A program made the translations under genes and the position numbers. DNA of 64,000 nt, from NCBI RefSeq assembly GCF_041381155.1, contig NC_091135.1, forward strand, positions 70,832,888 through 70,896,887. Direction: 5' to 3'. This document shows, piece after piece, positions 10,601 through 23,115 of the stretch (its first letter is position 1; every line of letters begins with the position of its first letter). A model generated the notes under the pieces. The model ran no database searches, had not been told where the DNA came from, and saw nothing but the letters and a program-made list of their open reading frames with translations. The DNA comes from Argopecten irradians (lineage: Eukaryota > Mollusca > Bivalvia > Pectinida > Pectinidae).

Positions 10601-13420
10601 CTCTCACTATGCAGCAGTTGGAGTTTCCGATAGCAATCTCACTATGCAGTAGTTGGAGTTTCCGATAGCCCTCTCACTATGCAGCAGTTTAGTTTCCGAT
10701 ATCCCTCTCACTATGCAGCAGTTGGAGTTTCTGAAAGCCCTCTCACTATGCAGCAGTTGGAGTTTCCGATAGCCCTCTCACTATGCAATAGTTGGAGTTT
10801 CCGATAGCCCTCTCACTATGCAGCAGTTGGAGTTTCCGATGGTCCTCTCACTATGCAGCAGTTGGAGTTTCCGATAGCCCTCTCACTATGCAGCAGTTGG
10901 AGTTTCCGATAGCCCTCTCACTATGCAGTAGTTGGAGTTTCCGATAGCCCTCTCACTATGCAAGTTGAGTTTCCGATAGCCCTCTCACTATGCAGCAGTT
11001 GGAGTTTCTGAAAGCCCTCTCACTATGCAGCAGTTGGAGTTTCTGATAGTCCTATCACTATGCAGTAGTTGGAGTTTCCGATAGTCCTATCACTATGCAG
11101 TAGTTGGAGTTCCCGATAGGCCTCTCACTATGCAATAGTTGTGAGTTTCCGATGGTCCTCTCACTATGCAGTAATTGGAGATTCCGATGGTCCTCTCACT
11201 ATGCAGTAGTTGGAGTTTCCGATAGCCTCTCACTATGCAGTAGTTGGAGTTTCCGATAGCCCTCTCACTATCAGATGAGTTTCCCCTCTCACTATGCAGC
11301 AGTTGGAGTTTCTGATAGCCCTCTCACTATGCAGCAGTTGGAGTTTCCGATAGTCCTCTCACTATGCAGTAGTTGGAGTTTCCCGATTGGCCTCTCACTA
11401 TGCAGTAGTTGTGAGTTTCCGATGGTCCTCTCACTATGCAGTAGTTGGAGTTTCCGATGGTCCTCTTCACTATGCAGCATAGTTGGAGTTTCCGATAGCC
11501 CTCTCACTATGCAGTAGTTGTGAGTTTCCGATGGTCCTCTCACTATGCAGTGTTGGGTTTCCGATGCCTCACTATGCAGTAGTTGGAGTTTCCGATGGCC
11601 CTCTCACTATGCAGTTTGAGTTTCCGAGCCTCTCACTATGCAGATTGGAGTTCCGTGGTCCTCTCACTATGCAGTAGTTGGAGTTTCCGATAGCCTCGCC
11701 ATAGTTTGAGTTTCGACTATGCTATGCAGTAGTTGTGAGTTTCCGATGGCCCTCTCACTATGCAGTAGTTGGAGTTTCCGAGCCCTCTTATGCGTTGGGT
11801 TTCCCTCTCTCACTATGCAGCAGTTGGAGTTTCCGATGGTCCTCTCACTATGCAATAGTTGGAGTTTCCGATAGCCCTCTCACTATGCAGTAGTTGGAGT
11901 TTCCGATGGTCCTCTCACTATGCAGTAGTTGGAGTTTCCGATAGCCCTCTCACTATGCAATAGTTGGAGTTTCCGATAGCCCTCTCACTATGCAGTAGTT
12001 GGAGTTTCCGATAGCCCTCTCACTATGCAGTAGTTGGAGTTTCCGATAGCCCTCTCACTATGCAGTAGTTGGAGTTTCCGATAGCCTCTCACTATGCAGC
12101 AGTTGGAGTTTCCGATAGCCCTCTCACTATGCAGTAGTTGGAGTTTCCGATAGCCCTCTCACTATGCAGCAGTTGGAGTTTCCGATAGCCCTCTCACTAT
12201 GCAGTAGTTGGAGTTTCCGATAGCCCTCTCACTATGCAGTAGTTGGAGTTTCCGATAGTCCTCTCACTATGCAGTAGTTGGAGTTTCCGATAGCCTCTCA
12301 CTATGCATAGTTGTGAGTTTCGATGCCCTCTCACTATGCAGTTGGAGTTTCCGATGGCCCTCTCACTATGCAGCAGTTGGAGTTTCCGATAGCCCTCTCA
12401 CTATGCAGTAGTTGTGAGTTTCCGATAGTCCTCTCACTATGCAGTAGTTGGGAGTTTCCGATAGCCCTCTCACTATGCAGCAGTTGTGAGTTTCCGATGG
12501 CCCTCTCACTATGCAGCAGTTGAGTTTCCGAGTCCTCTCACTATGCAGTATGGAGTTCCGATAGCCCTCTCACTATGCAGCAGTTGGAGTTTCCGATAGC
12601 CCTCTCACTATGCAGTAGTTGTGAGTTTTCGATGGTCCTCTCACTATGCAGTAGTTGGGGTTTCCGATAGCCATATCACTATGCAGTAGTTATGAGTTTC
12701 CGATGGCCCTCTCACTATGCAGCAGTTGGAGTTTCCGATGGCCATCTCACTATGCAGTAGTTGGAGTTTCCGATGGCCCTCTCACTATGCAGCAGTTGGA
12801 GTTTCCGATGGTCCTCTCACTATGCAGTAGTTGGAGTTTCCGATAGCCCTCTCACTATGCAGTAGTTGGAGTTTCCGATGGTCCTCTCACTATGCAGTAG
12901 TTGGAGTTCCCGATAGGCCTCTCACTATGCAATAGTTGTGAGTTTCCGATGGTCCTCTCACTATGCAGTAGTTGGAGTTTCCGATGGCCCTCTCACTATG
13001 CAGTAGTTGGAGTTTTCCGATGGCCCTCTCACTATGCAGTAGTTGGAGTTTCCGATGGCCCCTCTCACTATGCAGCAGTTGGAGTTTCCGATAGCCCTCT
13101 CACTATGCAGTAGTTGTGAGTTTTCGATGGTCCTCTCACTATGCAGTAGTTGGGTTTCCGATAGCCATATCACTATGCAGTAGTTATGAGTTTCCGATGG
13201 CCCTCTCACTATGCAGCAGTTGGAGTTTCCGATGGTCCTCTCACTATGCAGTAGTTGGAGTTTCCGATGGCCCTCTCACTATGCAGCAGTTGGAGTTTCC
13301 CGATGGCCCTCTCACTATGCAGTAGTTGGGGTTTCGATAGGCATCTCACTATGCGTAGTTGGAGTTTCCGATGGTCCTCTCACTATGCAGTAGTTTAATG
13401 AGTTTCCGATGGCCCTCGGT
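7628..13420. repeat. 35-bp minisatellite array, about 165 copies
   Basis: The unit contains AGTTGGAGTTTCCGATAG followed by CCCTCTCACTATGCAGT. Variants (cagcag/cagtag, gatagc/gatggc/gatggt, and a shortened GTTACCTTCTAACTATG form) recur in ordered blocks. A block of about 1.0-1.1 kb is present twice (about 9142-10180 and 10219-11205). Two zones (11260-11860 and 12295-12560) hold many small deletions. The array starts about 45 bp after the donor of the possible exon at 7357-7583. Long open frames in it come from the stop-poor unit cycling through three frames. Confidence 0.97.
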
Positions 13421-16400
13421 TAATCTAGTGTTACGTCTGCAGACGGTTCACTATGCAGATCGTTTTTCCGATCGTTATCTTAGTTACGTCTGAGTTGACG
13501 GAGAGCCTTAGATACATCGGTGAGAGCGAAACTCGGTAATCTTAGTTTACGTCTGTGACGGTTAACTCGGAGAGCCTTTAGATACATTCGGTGAGAGAGC
13601 GAACTCGGTAATCTTAGTTACGTCTGTGATGGTTAACTCGGAGAGCCTTAGATACTATCGGTGAGGTCGAACTCGGTAATCTTAGTTACTTTTGTGACGG
13701 TTAACTCGGAGAGCCTGAGATAGTCGGTGAGGGCAAACTCGGTAATCTTAGTTACGTCTGTGACGGTTAACTCGGAGAGCCTAAGATACATCGGTGAGGG
13801 CGAACTCGGTAATCTTAGTTACGTCTGTGACGGTTAACTCGGAGAGCCTAAGATACATCGGTGAGGGCGAACTCGGTAATCTTAGTTACGTCTGTGATGG
13901 TTAACTCAGAGAGCATTAGATACATCGGTGAGGGCGAACTCGGTAATCTTAGTTACGTCTGTGATGGTTAACTCGGAGAGCCTTAGATACACCGGTGAGA
14001 GCGAACTCGGTAATCTTAGTTACTTTTGTGACGGTTAACTCGGAGAGCCTTAGATACATCGGTGAGGGCGAACTCGGTAATCTTAGTTACGTCTGTGACG
14101 GTTAACTCGGAGAGCCTTAGATACGTCGGTGAGGGCGAACTCGGTAATCTTAGTTACGTCTGTGACGGTTAACTCGGAGAGCCTTAGATACGTCGGTGAG
14201 GGCGAACTCGGTAATCTTAGTTATGTCTGTGACGGTTAACTCGGAGAGCCTTAGATACATCGGTGAGGGCGAACTCGGTAATCTTAGTTACGTCTGTGAC
14301 GGGTTAACTCGGAGAGCCTTAGATACATCGGTGAGGGCGAACTCGGTAATCTTAGTTACGTCTGTGAGGATTAACTCGGAGAGCCTTAGATACGTCGGTG
14401 AGGGCGCACTCGGTTATCTTAGTTACGTCTGTGACGGTTAACTCGGAGAGCCTGAGATACGTCGGTGAGGGCGAACTCGGTAATCTTAGTTATGGTGGTG
14501 ACTGTTAACTCGGAGAGCCTTAGATACATCGGTGAGGGCGAACTCGGTAATCTTAGTTACGTCTGTGACGGTTAACTCGGAGAGCCTTAGATACATCGGT
14601 GAGGGCGAACTCGGTAATCTTAGTTACGTCTGTGACGGTTAACTCAGAGAGCCTTAGATACGTCGGTGAGGGCGCACTCGGTTATCTTAGTTACGTCTGT
14701 GACGGTTAGATCGGAGAGCCTAAGATACGTCGGTGAGGGCGAACTCGGTAATCTTAGTTATGGTGGTGACTGTTAACTCGGAGAGCCTAAGATACACCGG
14801 TGAGAGCGAACTCGGTAATCTTAGTTACGTCTGTGATGGTTAACTCAGAGAGCCTTAGATACATCGGTGAGGCGAACTCGGTAATCTTAGTTACGTCTGT
14901 GACGGTTAACTCGGAGAGCCTTAGATACACGGTGAGAGCGAACTCGGTAATCTTAGTTACGTCTGTGACGGTTAACTCGGAGAGCCTGAGATACGTCGGT
15001 GAGGGCGAACTCGGTAATCTTAGTTACGTCTGTGACGGTTAACTCGGAGAGCCTTAGATACATCGGTGAGGGCGAACTCGGTAATCTTAGTTACGTCTGT
15101 GACGGTTAACTCGGAGAGCCTTAGATACGTCGGTGAGGGCGAACTCGGTAATCTTAGTTACGTCTGTGATGTTAACTCGGAGAGCCTTAGATATATCGGT
15201 GAGAGCGAACTCGGTAATCTTAGTTACGTCTGTGACGGTTAACTCGGAGAGCCTTAGATACATCGGTGAGGGCGAACTCGGTAATCTTAGTTACGTCTGT
15301 GACGGTTAACTCGGAGAGCCTAAGATACGTCGGTGAGGGCGAACTCGGTAATCTTAGTTACGTCTGTGACGGTTAACTCGGAGAGCCTTAGATACATCGG
15401 TGAGGGCGAACTCGGTAATCTTAGTTACGTCTGTGACGGTTAACTCAGAGAGCCTTAGATACGTCGGTGAGGGCGAACTCGGTTATCTTAGTTACGTCTG
15501 TGACGGTTAACTCGGAGAGCCTGAGATACGTCGGTGAGGGCGAACTCGGTAATCTTAGTTATGGTGGTGACTGTTAACTCGGAGAGCCTAAGATACATCG
15601 GTGAGGGCGAACTCGGTAATCTTAGTTACGTCTGTGATGGTTAACTCGGAGAGCCTTAGATACATCGGTGAGAGCGAACTCGGTAATCTTAGTTACGTCT
15701 GTGACGGTTAACTCGGAGAGCCTTAGATACATCGGTGAGGGCGAACTCGGTAATCTTAGTTACGTCTGTGACGGTTAACTCGGAGAGCCTTAGATACATC
15801 GGTGAGGGCGAACTCGGTAATCTTAGTTACGTCTGTGACGGTTAACTCGGAGAGCCTTAGATACGTCGGTGAGGGCGAACTCGGTAATCTTAGTTACGTC
15901 TGTGACTGTTAACTCGGAGAGCCTTAGATACATCGGTGAGGGCGAACTCGGTAATCTTAGTTACCTCTGTGACGGTTAACTCGGAGAGCCTAGATACGTC
16001 GGTGAGGGCGAACTCGGTAATCTTAGTTACGTCTGTGACGGTTAACTCGGAGAGCCTGAGATACATCGGTGAGGGCGAACTCGGTAATCTTAGTTACGTC
16101 TGTGACGGTTAACTCGGAGAGCCTAAGATACGTCGGTGAGGGCGAACTCGGTAATCTTAGTTACGTCTGTGACGGTTAACTCGGAGAGCCTTAGATACGT
16201 CGGTGAGGGCGAACTCGGTAATCTTAGTTACGTCTGTGACGGTTAACTCGGAGAGCCTGAGATACGTCGGTGAGGGCGAACTCGGTAATCTTAGTTATGG
16301 TGGTGAATGTTAACTCGGAGAGCCTAAGATACGCCGGTGAGAGCGAACTCGGTAATCTTAGTTACTTTTGTGACGGTTAACTCGGAGAGCCTTAAGATAC

Positions 16401-18893
16401 GACATCGGTGAGGGCGAACTCGGTAATCTTAGTTACGTCTGTGACGGTTAACTCGGAGAGCCTGAGATAGTCGGTGAGGGCGAACTCGGTAATCTTAGTT
16501 ACGTCTGTGAAGGTTAACTCGGAGAGCCTTAGATACGTCGGTGAGGGCGAACTCGGTAATCTTAGTTACGTCTGTGACGGTTAACTCGGAGAGCCTTAGA
16601 TAGTCGGTGAGGGCGAACTCGGTAATCTTAGTTACGTCTGTGACGGTTAACTCGGAGAGCCTGAGATACACGTCGGTGAGGGCGAACTCGGTAATCTTAG
16701 TTACGTCTGTGACGGTTAACTCGGAGAGCCTTAGATACATCGGTGAGGGCGAACTCGGTAAACTTTAGTTACGTCTGTGGTTACGTTAACTCGGAGAGCC
16801 TAAGATAAGTCGGTGAGGGCGAACTCGGTAATCTTAGTTACGTCTGTGACGGTTAACTCAGGAGAGCCTTAGATACATCGGTGAGGGCGAACTCGGTAAT
16901 CTTAGTTACGTCTGGGACGGTTAACTCGGAGAGCCTGAGATAGTCGGTGAGGGCGAACTCGGTAATCTTAGTTACGTCTGTGAAGATTAACTCAGAGAGC
17001 CTTAGATACGTCGGTGAGGGCGAACTCGGTTATCTTAGTTACGTCTGGGACGGTTAACTCGGAGAGCCTGAGATAGTCGGTGAGGGCGAACTCGGTAATC
17101 TTAGTTACGTCTGTGAAGATTAACTCAGAGAGCCTTAGATACGTCGGTGAGGCGAACTCGGTAATCTTAGTTACGTCTGTGACGATTAACTCGGAGAGCC
17201 TTAGATACATCGGTGAGGGCGAACTCGGTAATCTTAGTTACGTCTGTGACGGTTAACTCGGAGAGCCTTAGATACATCGGTGAGGGCGAACTCGGTAATC
17301 TTAGTTACGTCTGTGACGGTTAACACGGAGAGCCTTAGATACATCGGTGAGGGCGAACTCGGTAATCTTAGTTACGTCTGTGACGGTTAACTCGGAGAGC
17401 CTAGATACATCGGTGAGGGCGAACTCGGTAATCTTAGTTACGTCTGTGACGGTTAACTCGGAGAGCCTAAGATACGTCGGTGAGGGCGAACTCGGTAATC
17501 TTAGTTACGTCTGTGACGGTTAACTCGGAGAGCCTTAGATACATCGGTGAGGGCGAACTCGGTAATCTTAGTTACGTCTGTTATAGTTAACTCGGAGAGC
17601 CTTAGCCTTAGATACATCGTTGAGGGCGAACTCGGTAATCTTAGTTACGTCTGTGATGGTTAACTCGGAGAGCCTTAGATACATCGGTGAGGTCGAACTC
17701 GGTAATCTTAGTTACGTCTGTGACGGTTAACTCGGAGAGCCTGAGATAGTCGGTGAGGGCGAACTCGGTAATCTTAGTTACGTCTGTGACGATTAACTCA
17801 GAGAGCCTTAGATACATCGGTGAGGGCGAACTCGGTAATCTTAGTTACGTCTGTGACGGTTAACTCGGAGAGCCTTAGATACATCGGTGAGGGCGAACTC
17901 GGTAATCTTAGTTACGTCTGTGACGATTAACTCAGAGAGCCTTAGATACGTCGGTGAGGGCGCACTCGGTTATCTTAGTTACGTCTGTGACGGTTAACTC
18001 GGAGAGCCTGAGATACGTCGGTGAGGGCGAACTCGGTAATCTTAGTTATGGTGGTGACTGTTAACTCGGAGAGCCTAAGATACATCGGTGAGGGCGAACT
18101 TGGTAATCTTAGTTACTTTTGTGACGGTTAACTCGGAAACCCTTAGATACATCGGTGAGGGCGAACTCGGTAATCTTAGTTACGTCTGTGACGGTTAACT
18201 CGGAGAGCCTTAGATACGTCGGTGAGGGCGAACTCGGTTATCTTAGTTACGTCTGTGACGGTTAACTCGGAGAGCCTAAGATACGTCGGTGAGGGCGAAC
18301 TCGGTAATCTTAGTTATGTCTGTGACTGTTAACTCGGAGAGCCTAAGATACATCGGTGAGGGCGAACTCGGTAATCTTAGTTACGTCTGTGATGGGTTAC
18401 TCGGGAGTTAACTCGGAGAGCCTTAGTTACGTCATACATCGAGGGAGTCGAACTCGGTAATCTTAGTTACGTCTGTGACGGTTAACTCGGAGAGCCTGAG
18501 ATAGTCGGTGAGGGCGAACTCGGTAATCTTAGTTACGTCTGTGACGGTTAACTCGGAGAGCCTTAGATACATCGGTGAGGGCGAACTCGGTAATCTTAGT
18601 TACGTCTGTGACGGTTAACTCGGAGAGCCTTAGATACATCGGTGAGGGCGAACTCGGTAATCTTAGTTACGTCTGTGACGGTTAACTCGGAGAGCCTTAG
18701 ATACATCGGTGAGGGCGAACTCGGTAATCTTAGTTACGTCTGTGACGGTTAACTCGGAGAGCCTAAGATACGTCGGTGAGGGCGAACTCGGTAATCTTAG
18801 TTACGTCTGTGACGGTTAACTCGGAGAGCCTTAGATACGTCGGTGAGGGCGAACTCGGTAATCTTAGTTACGTCTGTGACGGTTAACTCGGAG
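13420..18893. repeat. 67-bp satellite array, about 81 copies
   Basis: The unit runs from GTGAGGGCGAACTCGG through ATCTTAGTTACGTCTGTGAC to GAGAGCCTTAGATACATC. The two halves can be aligned (AACTCGGTAATCTTAGTTAC against AACTCGGAGAGCCTTAGATAC), so the unit is an old dimer of ~33-34 bp. Most copies differ by only a few bases. It follows the 35-bp array without a spacer; the joint at 13420-13490 mixes words of both. Decayed half-units trail off between 18894 and 19020. Confidence 0.97.
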
Positions 18894-20714
18894 AGACATG
18901 GTTCCAGGGCGACGGTTAATGTTTCCGAAAAAATGTATTCCTCGGAATGCGACCCTCGCCTAATATCCATCGTGAGGGGCGAGACGTGAGAGGCGAACTG
19001 ACGTCGGTAGAACTCTGGAGACCTGATACCTATGAAAACGACCATTTCCTTAGTTACATAAAAGGATTGTTGGCTAAGAACATAAGAACATGATATGTGC
19101 TGAAGTAATAACGATCTCCAACATAAAACTAACACTGCCGTGTACACGTCTGATTCTACGCTATTGAACGCACGTGATCTAACGTGGCAAAACCGTTACA
19201 AACACAAGTCACGCGTGTAAACCTGATATATCATTGGGTAAGACAATAAGACACCTTAGATATTAATAATCCAACAGGTAATACAATAGAACACCTAAGA
19301 TAAATGCAAAGATACGTCAATCACATTGGTAGCTTGTCTCTAGAGTATGTATATCGTATAACATGTACATGTACGTACATGTATGTATGTAGCCGTTACT
19401 ATATCGAAAACATAATTAAATCTCGTCTGCAAACAATACCATTCTTTGACGATTTTTATATGAAAATAACGTTTTACATCTACTAGAATTTGATTCGTTA
19501 AAAATCTGAAATCCACAATTACGGAAGGTGCCGGAAGTGTACGAACGTGCCGTGACCCTCCACACAGATGACGTAGTTCAACAAAGCAGATGACTGTCAT
19601 GGTCCCTGTATAGATCTACACCATACACGTACAGACTGTACGCATGGTCCGAATGCAAGTTTGATTATATCTTACTGTAATTTCCATCGCCTAATAGCGG
19701 CAAAGATAATGGTGTCTTTCCGTTTGATCAGGGCATATAGAGGACTCAGCAAATGAATATAACGAGAAACTGAAAGCTGGCTGTTGCGTAAACGGTTATA
19801 AAAGTTTGACAAATCTTAATATCAGGGGTCCACCACCCAAAGGTTTGTTTTATGATCCCCCTAATCAAATTTCAAACAACAGATAAACTGATAGACGTTT
19901 GGCTACGATTCAGACCTTTGGGAGTATTACACTGGGAATGATATGAGTTTAATTTGATCAGTCCGACCATTCGATATTGCGGACGTGTTGGGATATACTT
20001 AAGATGTGACCGGAGACGGATTCCGGAGTTTTGCTTGGAGTTGAGATGAACTACTCTTATAACTACTGGTAATATGATCTTCCGAACGAAATGGGTTTGA
20101 TGTGGTTTAAGTTTTCTCTGATCCTGACATCAGAAATGGACATTATGATAGCTGACTAAACATGCTAATAACATCGGACTGATACTCTGACAAACTTATG
20201 TTTATTGTAGTCAGAGTTTCCTCCCACACTGGCACCGGTCTTGGATATTCTGACAGGTTTTCGGTCTGGGCTAACAACAGACATGTCCATGTAACAGAAT
20301 GCAAAAGCCTGGTGTCAGACCTAGCGAAACCGTCAGGAAGTTTAGATCTTCAGTTATTCTTTAAAGTTGTATAGTTTATGACTTGTTCTCTTTTTGTCAT
20401 AGGAACAAAAATTTAAAAATGTTTCTCCGCCTCTCTAAGTTTTAAACTATCTATATTCACAAAATGAGTCGAATCGCAGGTACACATGAATATAACTGTC
20501 TTTACCGTGTATATTATAACCTAATATATATATATTACCTTGTGTTGGAGAAACTATGCATTTGTTTGTGATTCTCTATCGTAGTAGAAAATATCGTGGA
20601 ATGTGGATCCGTAATACAGGTACGGTATGTTACTTGAAAAATGTATAGATTATTATAATTTTACTCAGATTATCTTCTTACATGTATATCCGAACTGTAC
20701 GACACATTTCTTAG
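18894..20714. other. No gene seen
   Basis: After the decayed edge of the 67-bp array there is about 1.7 kb of AT-rich single-copy-looking sequence without a convincing exon, RNA gene or mobile element. A run of ACATGTACGT-type words lies near 19360-19385. Confidence 0.5.
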
Positions 20715-21815
20715 GCCTGTTACTGTAACGACTATTTTCCCGTTCCTGTACTGTAACGACGTATTTCCCGTTCCCGTACCGTAACGACGTATTTCCTGTT
20801 CCCGTACCGTAACGACGTATTTCCTGTTCCCGTACCGTAATGACGTATTTCCTGTTCCCGTACTGTAACGACGTATTTCCCGTTCCCGTATTGTAACGAC
20901 GTATTTCCTGTTCCCGTACTGTAACGACGTATTTCCCGTTTACGTATTGTAACGACGTATTTCCTGTTTCCGTACTGTAACGACGCATTTCCTGTTCCCG
21001 TACTGTAACGACGTATTTCCCGTTCCCGTATTGTAACGACGTATTTCCTGTTCCCGTACCGTAACGACGTATTTCCCGTTCCGTATTGTAACGACGTATT
21101 TCCTGTTCCCGTACTGTAACGACGTATTTCCCGTTCCCGTATTGTAACGACGTATTTCCTGTTTACGTATTGTAACGACGTATTTCCTGTTTCCGTACTG
21201 TAACGACGCATTTCCTGTTCCCGTACTGTAACGACGTATTTCCCGTTCCCGTACCGTAACGACGTATTTCCTGTTCCCGTACCGTAACGACGTATTTCCT
21301 GTTCCCGTACCGTAACGACGTATTTCCTGTTCCCGTACTGTAACGACGTATTTCCCTTTCCCGTATTGTAACGACGTATTTCCTGTTCCCGTACTGTAAC
21401 GACGTATTTCCCGTTCCCGTATTGTAACGACGTATTTCCTGTTTACGTATTGTAACGACGTATTTCCTGTTTCCGTACTGTAATGACGCATTTCCTGTTC
21501 CCGTACTGTAACGACGTATTTCCCGTTCCCGTATTGTAACGACGTATTTCCTGTAACCGTACTGTAACGACGTGTTTCCTGTTCTCGTACTGTAACGACG
21601 CATTTCCTGTTTCCGTACTGTAACGGCGTATTTCCTGACGCTGTAACGACGTATTTCCTGTTCCCGTTCTCTAACGACGTATTTCCTGTTCCCGTTATGT
21701 AACGGCGTATTTCCTGTTCCCGTAATGTAACGACGTATTTCCTCTTACTGTCACGACGTTTGTCATATTTTCGTAGTGTTATGACGTATTTCCTGTTACC
21801 GTACTATAGAGTTAC
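20715..21815. repeat. 28-bp minisatellite array, about 39 copies
   Basis: The unit is GTAACGACGTATTTCC followed by TGTTCCCGTACT, with CCGT/CTGT, TTAC and GCAT variants. Larger blocks recur, for example the TTTACGTATTG variant followed by a GCATTTCC variant at about 20940, 21170 and 21450. The unit has no stop on the minus strand in any frame, which creates overlapping open frames of up to 183 codons; these are not genes. Confidence 0.97.
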
Positions 21816-22322
21816 GTATATCTGCTCTTGTGATTACAAACGTTGTTTTGTTGGAAACACAGGAGTGTAAATTACGTCGTAACCGACCTGTCTATAATCA
21901 CCGATAAAATATAAAATATTAAGAGTGATGCTCTTTCGACGCGCGTAGCGCGTCGAATATCGAAGCTCTGTTTCGGTAACATGTACGTAAGCAAAAAGTA
22001 GATATTGAGATCAATGACCTGCATACATGGATAGTGAAAAATTCTTCGTACTTTCGGTTTAACTTGTTCCGGTAATGCGTTGCTCCGGTACTGATCTCCA
22101 CAGTAAAATATATTTAACTAATGTAAATGCATAACAGGAGTAATTATACATTTAAAATTATTTTTTAAATAATAATAAATTAAAAGCCATGAAATGCAGT
22201 CCACCAAGCGAAGATGAGCACAAGGAATCATAACGTCAAATCACGTCAACAAATATCGCGAAATCGTAGGATTCGCATACGCGGCACTTCAGGCCTTGAA
22301 TGAACCTCGGAATTAAACGATG
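21816..22322. other. Spacer with a perfect GC-rich palindrome
   Basis: No gene is seen. At 21935-21957 TTCGACGCGC is followed by GTA and then its exact complement GCGCGTCGAA, in otherwise AT-rich DNA. Confidence 0.6.
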
Positions 22323-23115
22323 AAAGTGAACAATTTTATCATCTCAACGGAAACAACATGCAGAAAACCATTCAGGAAAAAGACAAAGGAGTAACTATAG
22401 ACTCGGAATTAACTTTTGATGAACACATATCAGGAAAAGTTAAGAAAGCAAATTCTATGTTCGCACTTATCAGAAGAACTTTCCAGTTTATGGATAAAGA
22501 GTTATTTATTCCCCTATACAAATGTTTAGCAAGATCCCAGCTCGATTATGCCAGTCCTGTGTGGGCACCACATCTAAAAAATAGAGGGTGTTCAAAGAAG
22601 AGCAACTAGATGTCTCCCAGAAATGAAAAACATGACCTACCAAGACAGGTTGAAGAAACTAACGCTAGCCTTCAGGAGAATCAGGGGAGATATGATCGAA
22701 CTATATAAGATAACAAGTCATTTCTACGATAAAGAATGTTTCAATGCCATATTACTTTGGAAAGATGCATCAGACCGCAATAGTACTAGAGGACATACGA
22801 AAAAACATATTTCCAAAACGATCAACAACATTAGTCAGAAAGAACTATTTCGCTATAAGAACTGTAAATATTTGGAATGAACTGCCAGAACATGTAGTAT
22901 CAGCAATTAATGTAAATTCGTTTAAGAATAAGTTGGATAATCACTGGAAGAATCAGGAACTTTTTTTTCAATTACGAAGCAACAATATCATAATACCACA
23001 ATTTTGTATGATGTGTACAGATTATAAATGCATTTATGACTTATGTAATATGTATCTATACGAATCTGGTATAGAGGACTAATGATTGTCCGGAACCAGA
23101 ATAAATCTTATCTTA
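22323..23115 (+). mobile_element. LINE RT C-terminal fragment and 3' end
   Basis: The translation carries the thumb and connection region of a CR1/L2-like LINE: VTIDSELTFDEHISGKVKKA, then LYKCLARSQLDYASPVW, YQDRLKKLTL, RGDMIELYKI and finally IWNELPEHVVSAINVNSFKN. Frame changes occur near 22590 and 22850, and the 5' portion with the catalytic palm is absent. It ends in a short untranslated tail with AATAAA near 23102. Another copy of this family lies at 27320-27660. Confidence 0.85.

Noticed and set aside
7691-13393. Many 60-83-codon frames repeating SLCSSWSF or TMQQLEF
   Set aside because: Products of the 35-bp unit cycling through three frames; no gene structure.
20665-21603. Overlapping minus-strand open frames of 107-183 codons with a YSTGTGNTSLQYG-type repeat protein
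   Set aside because: They arise because the 28-bp unit lacks stops in every minus-strand frame; frames overlap one another and begin and end with the array, with no splice signals or non-repeat domain.
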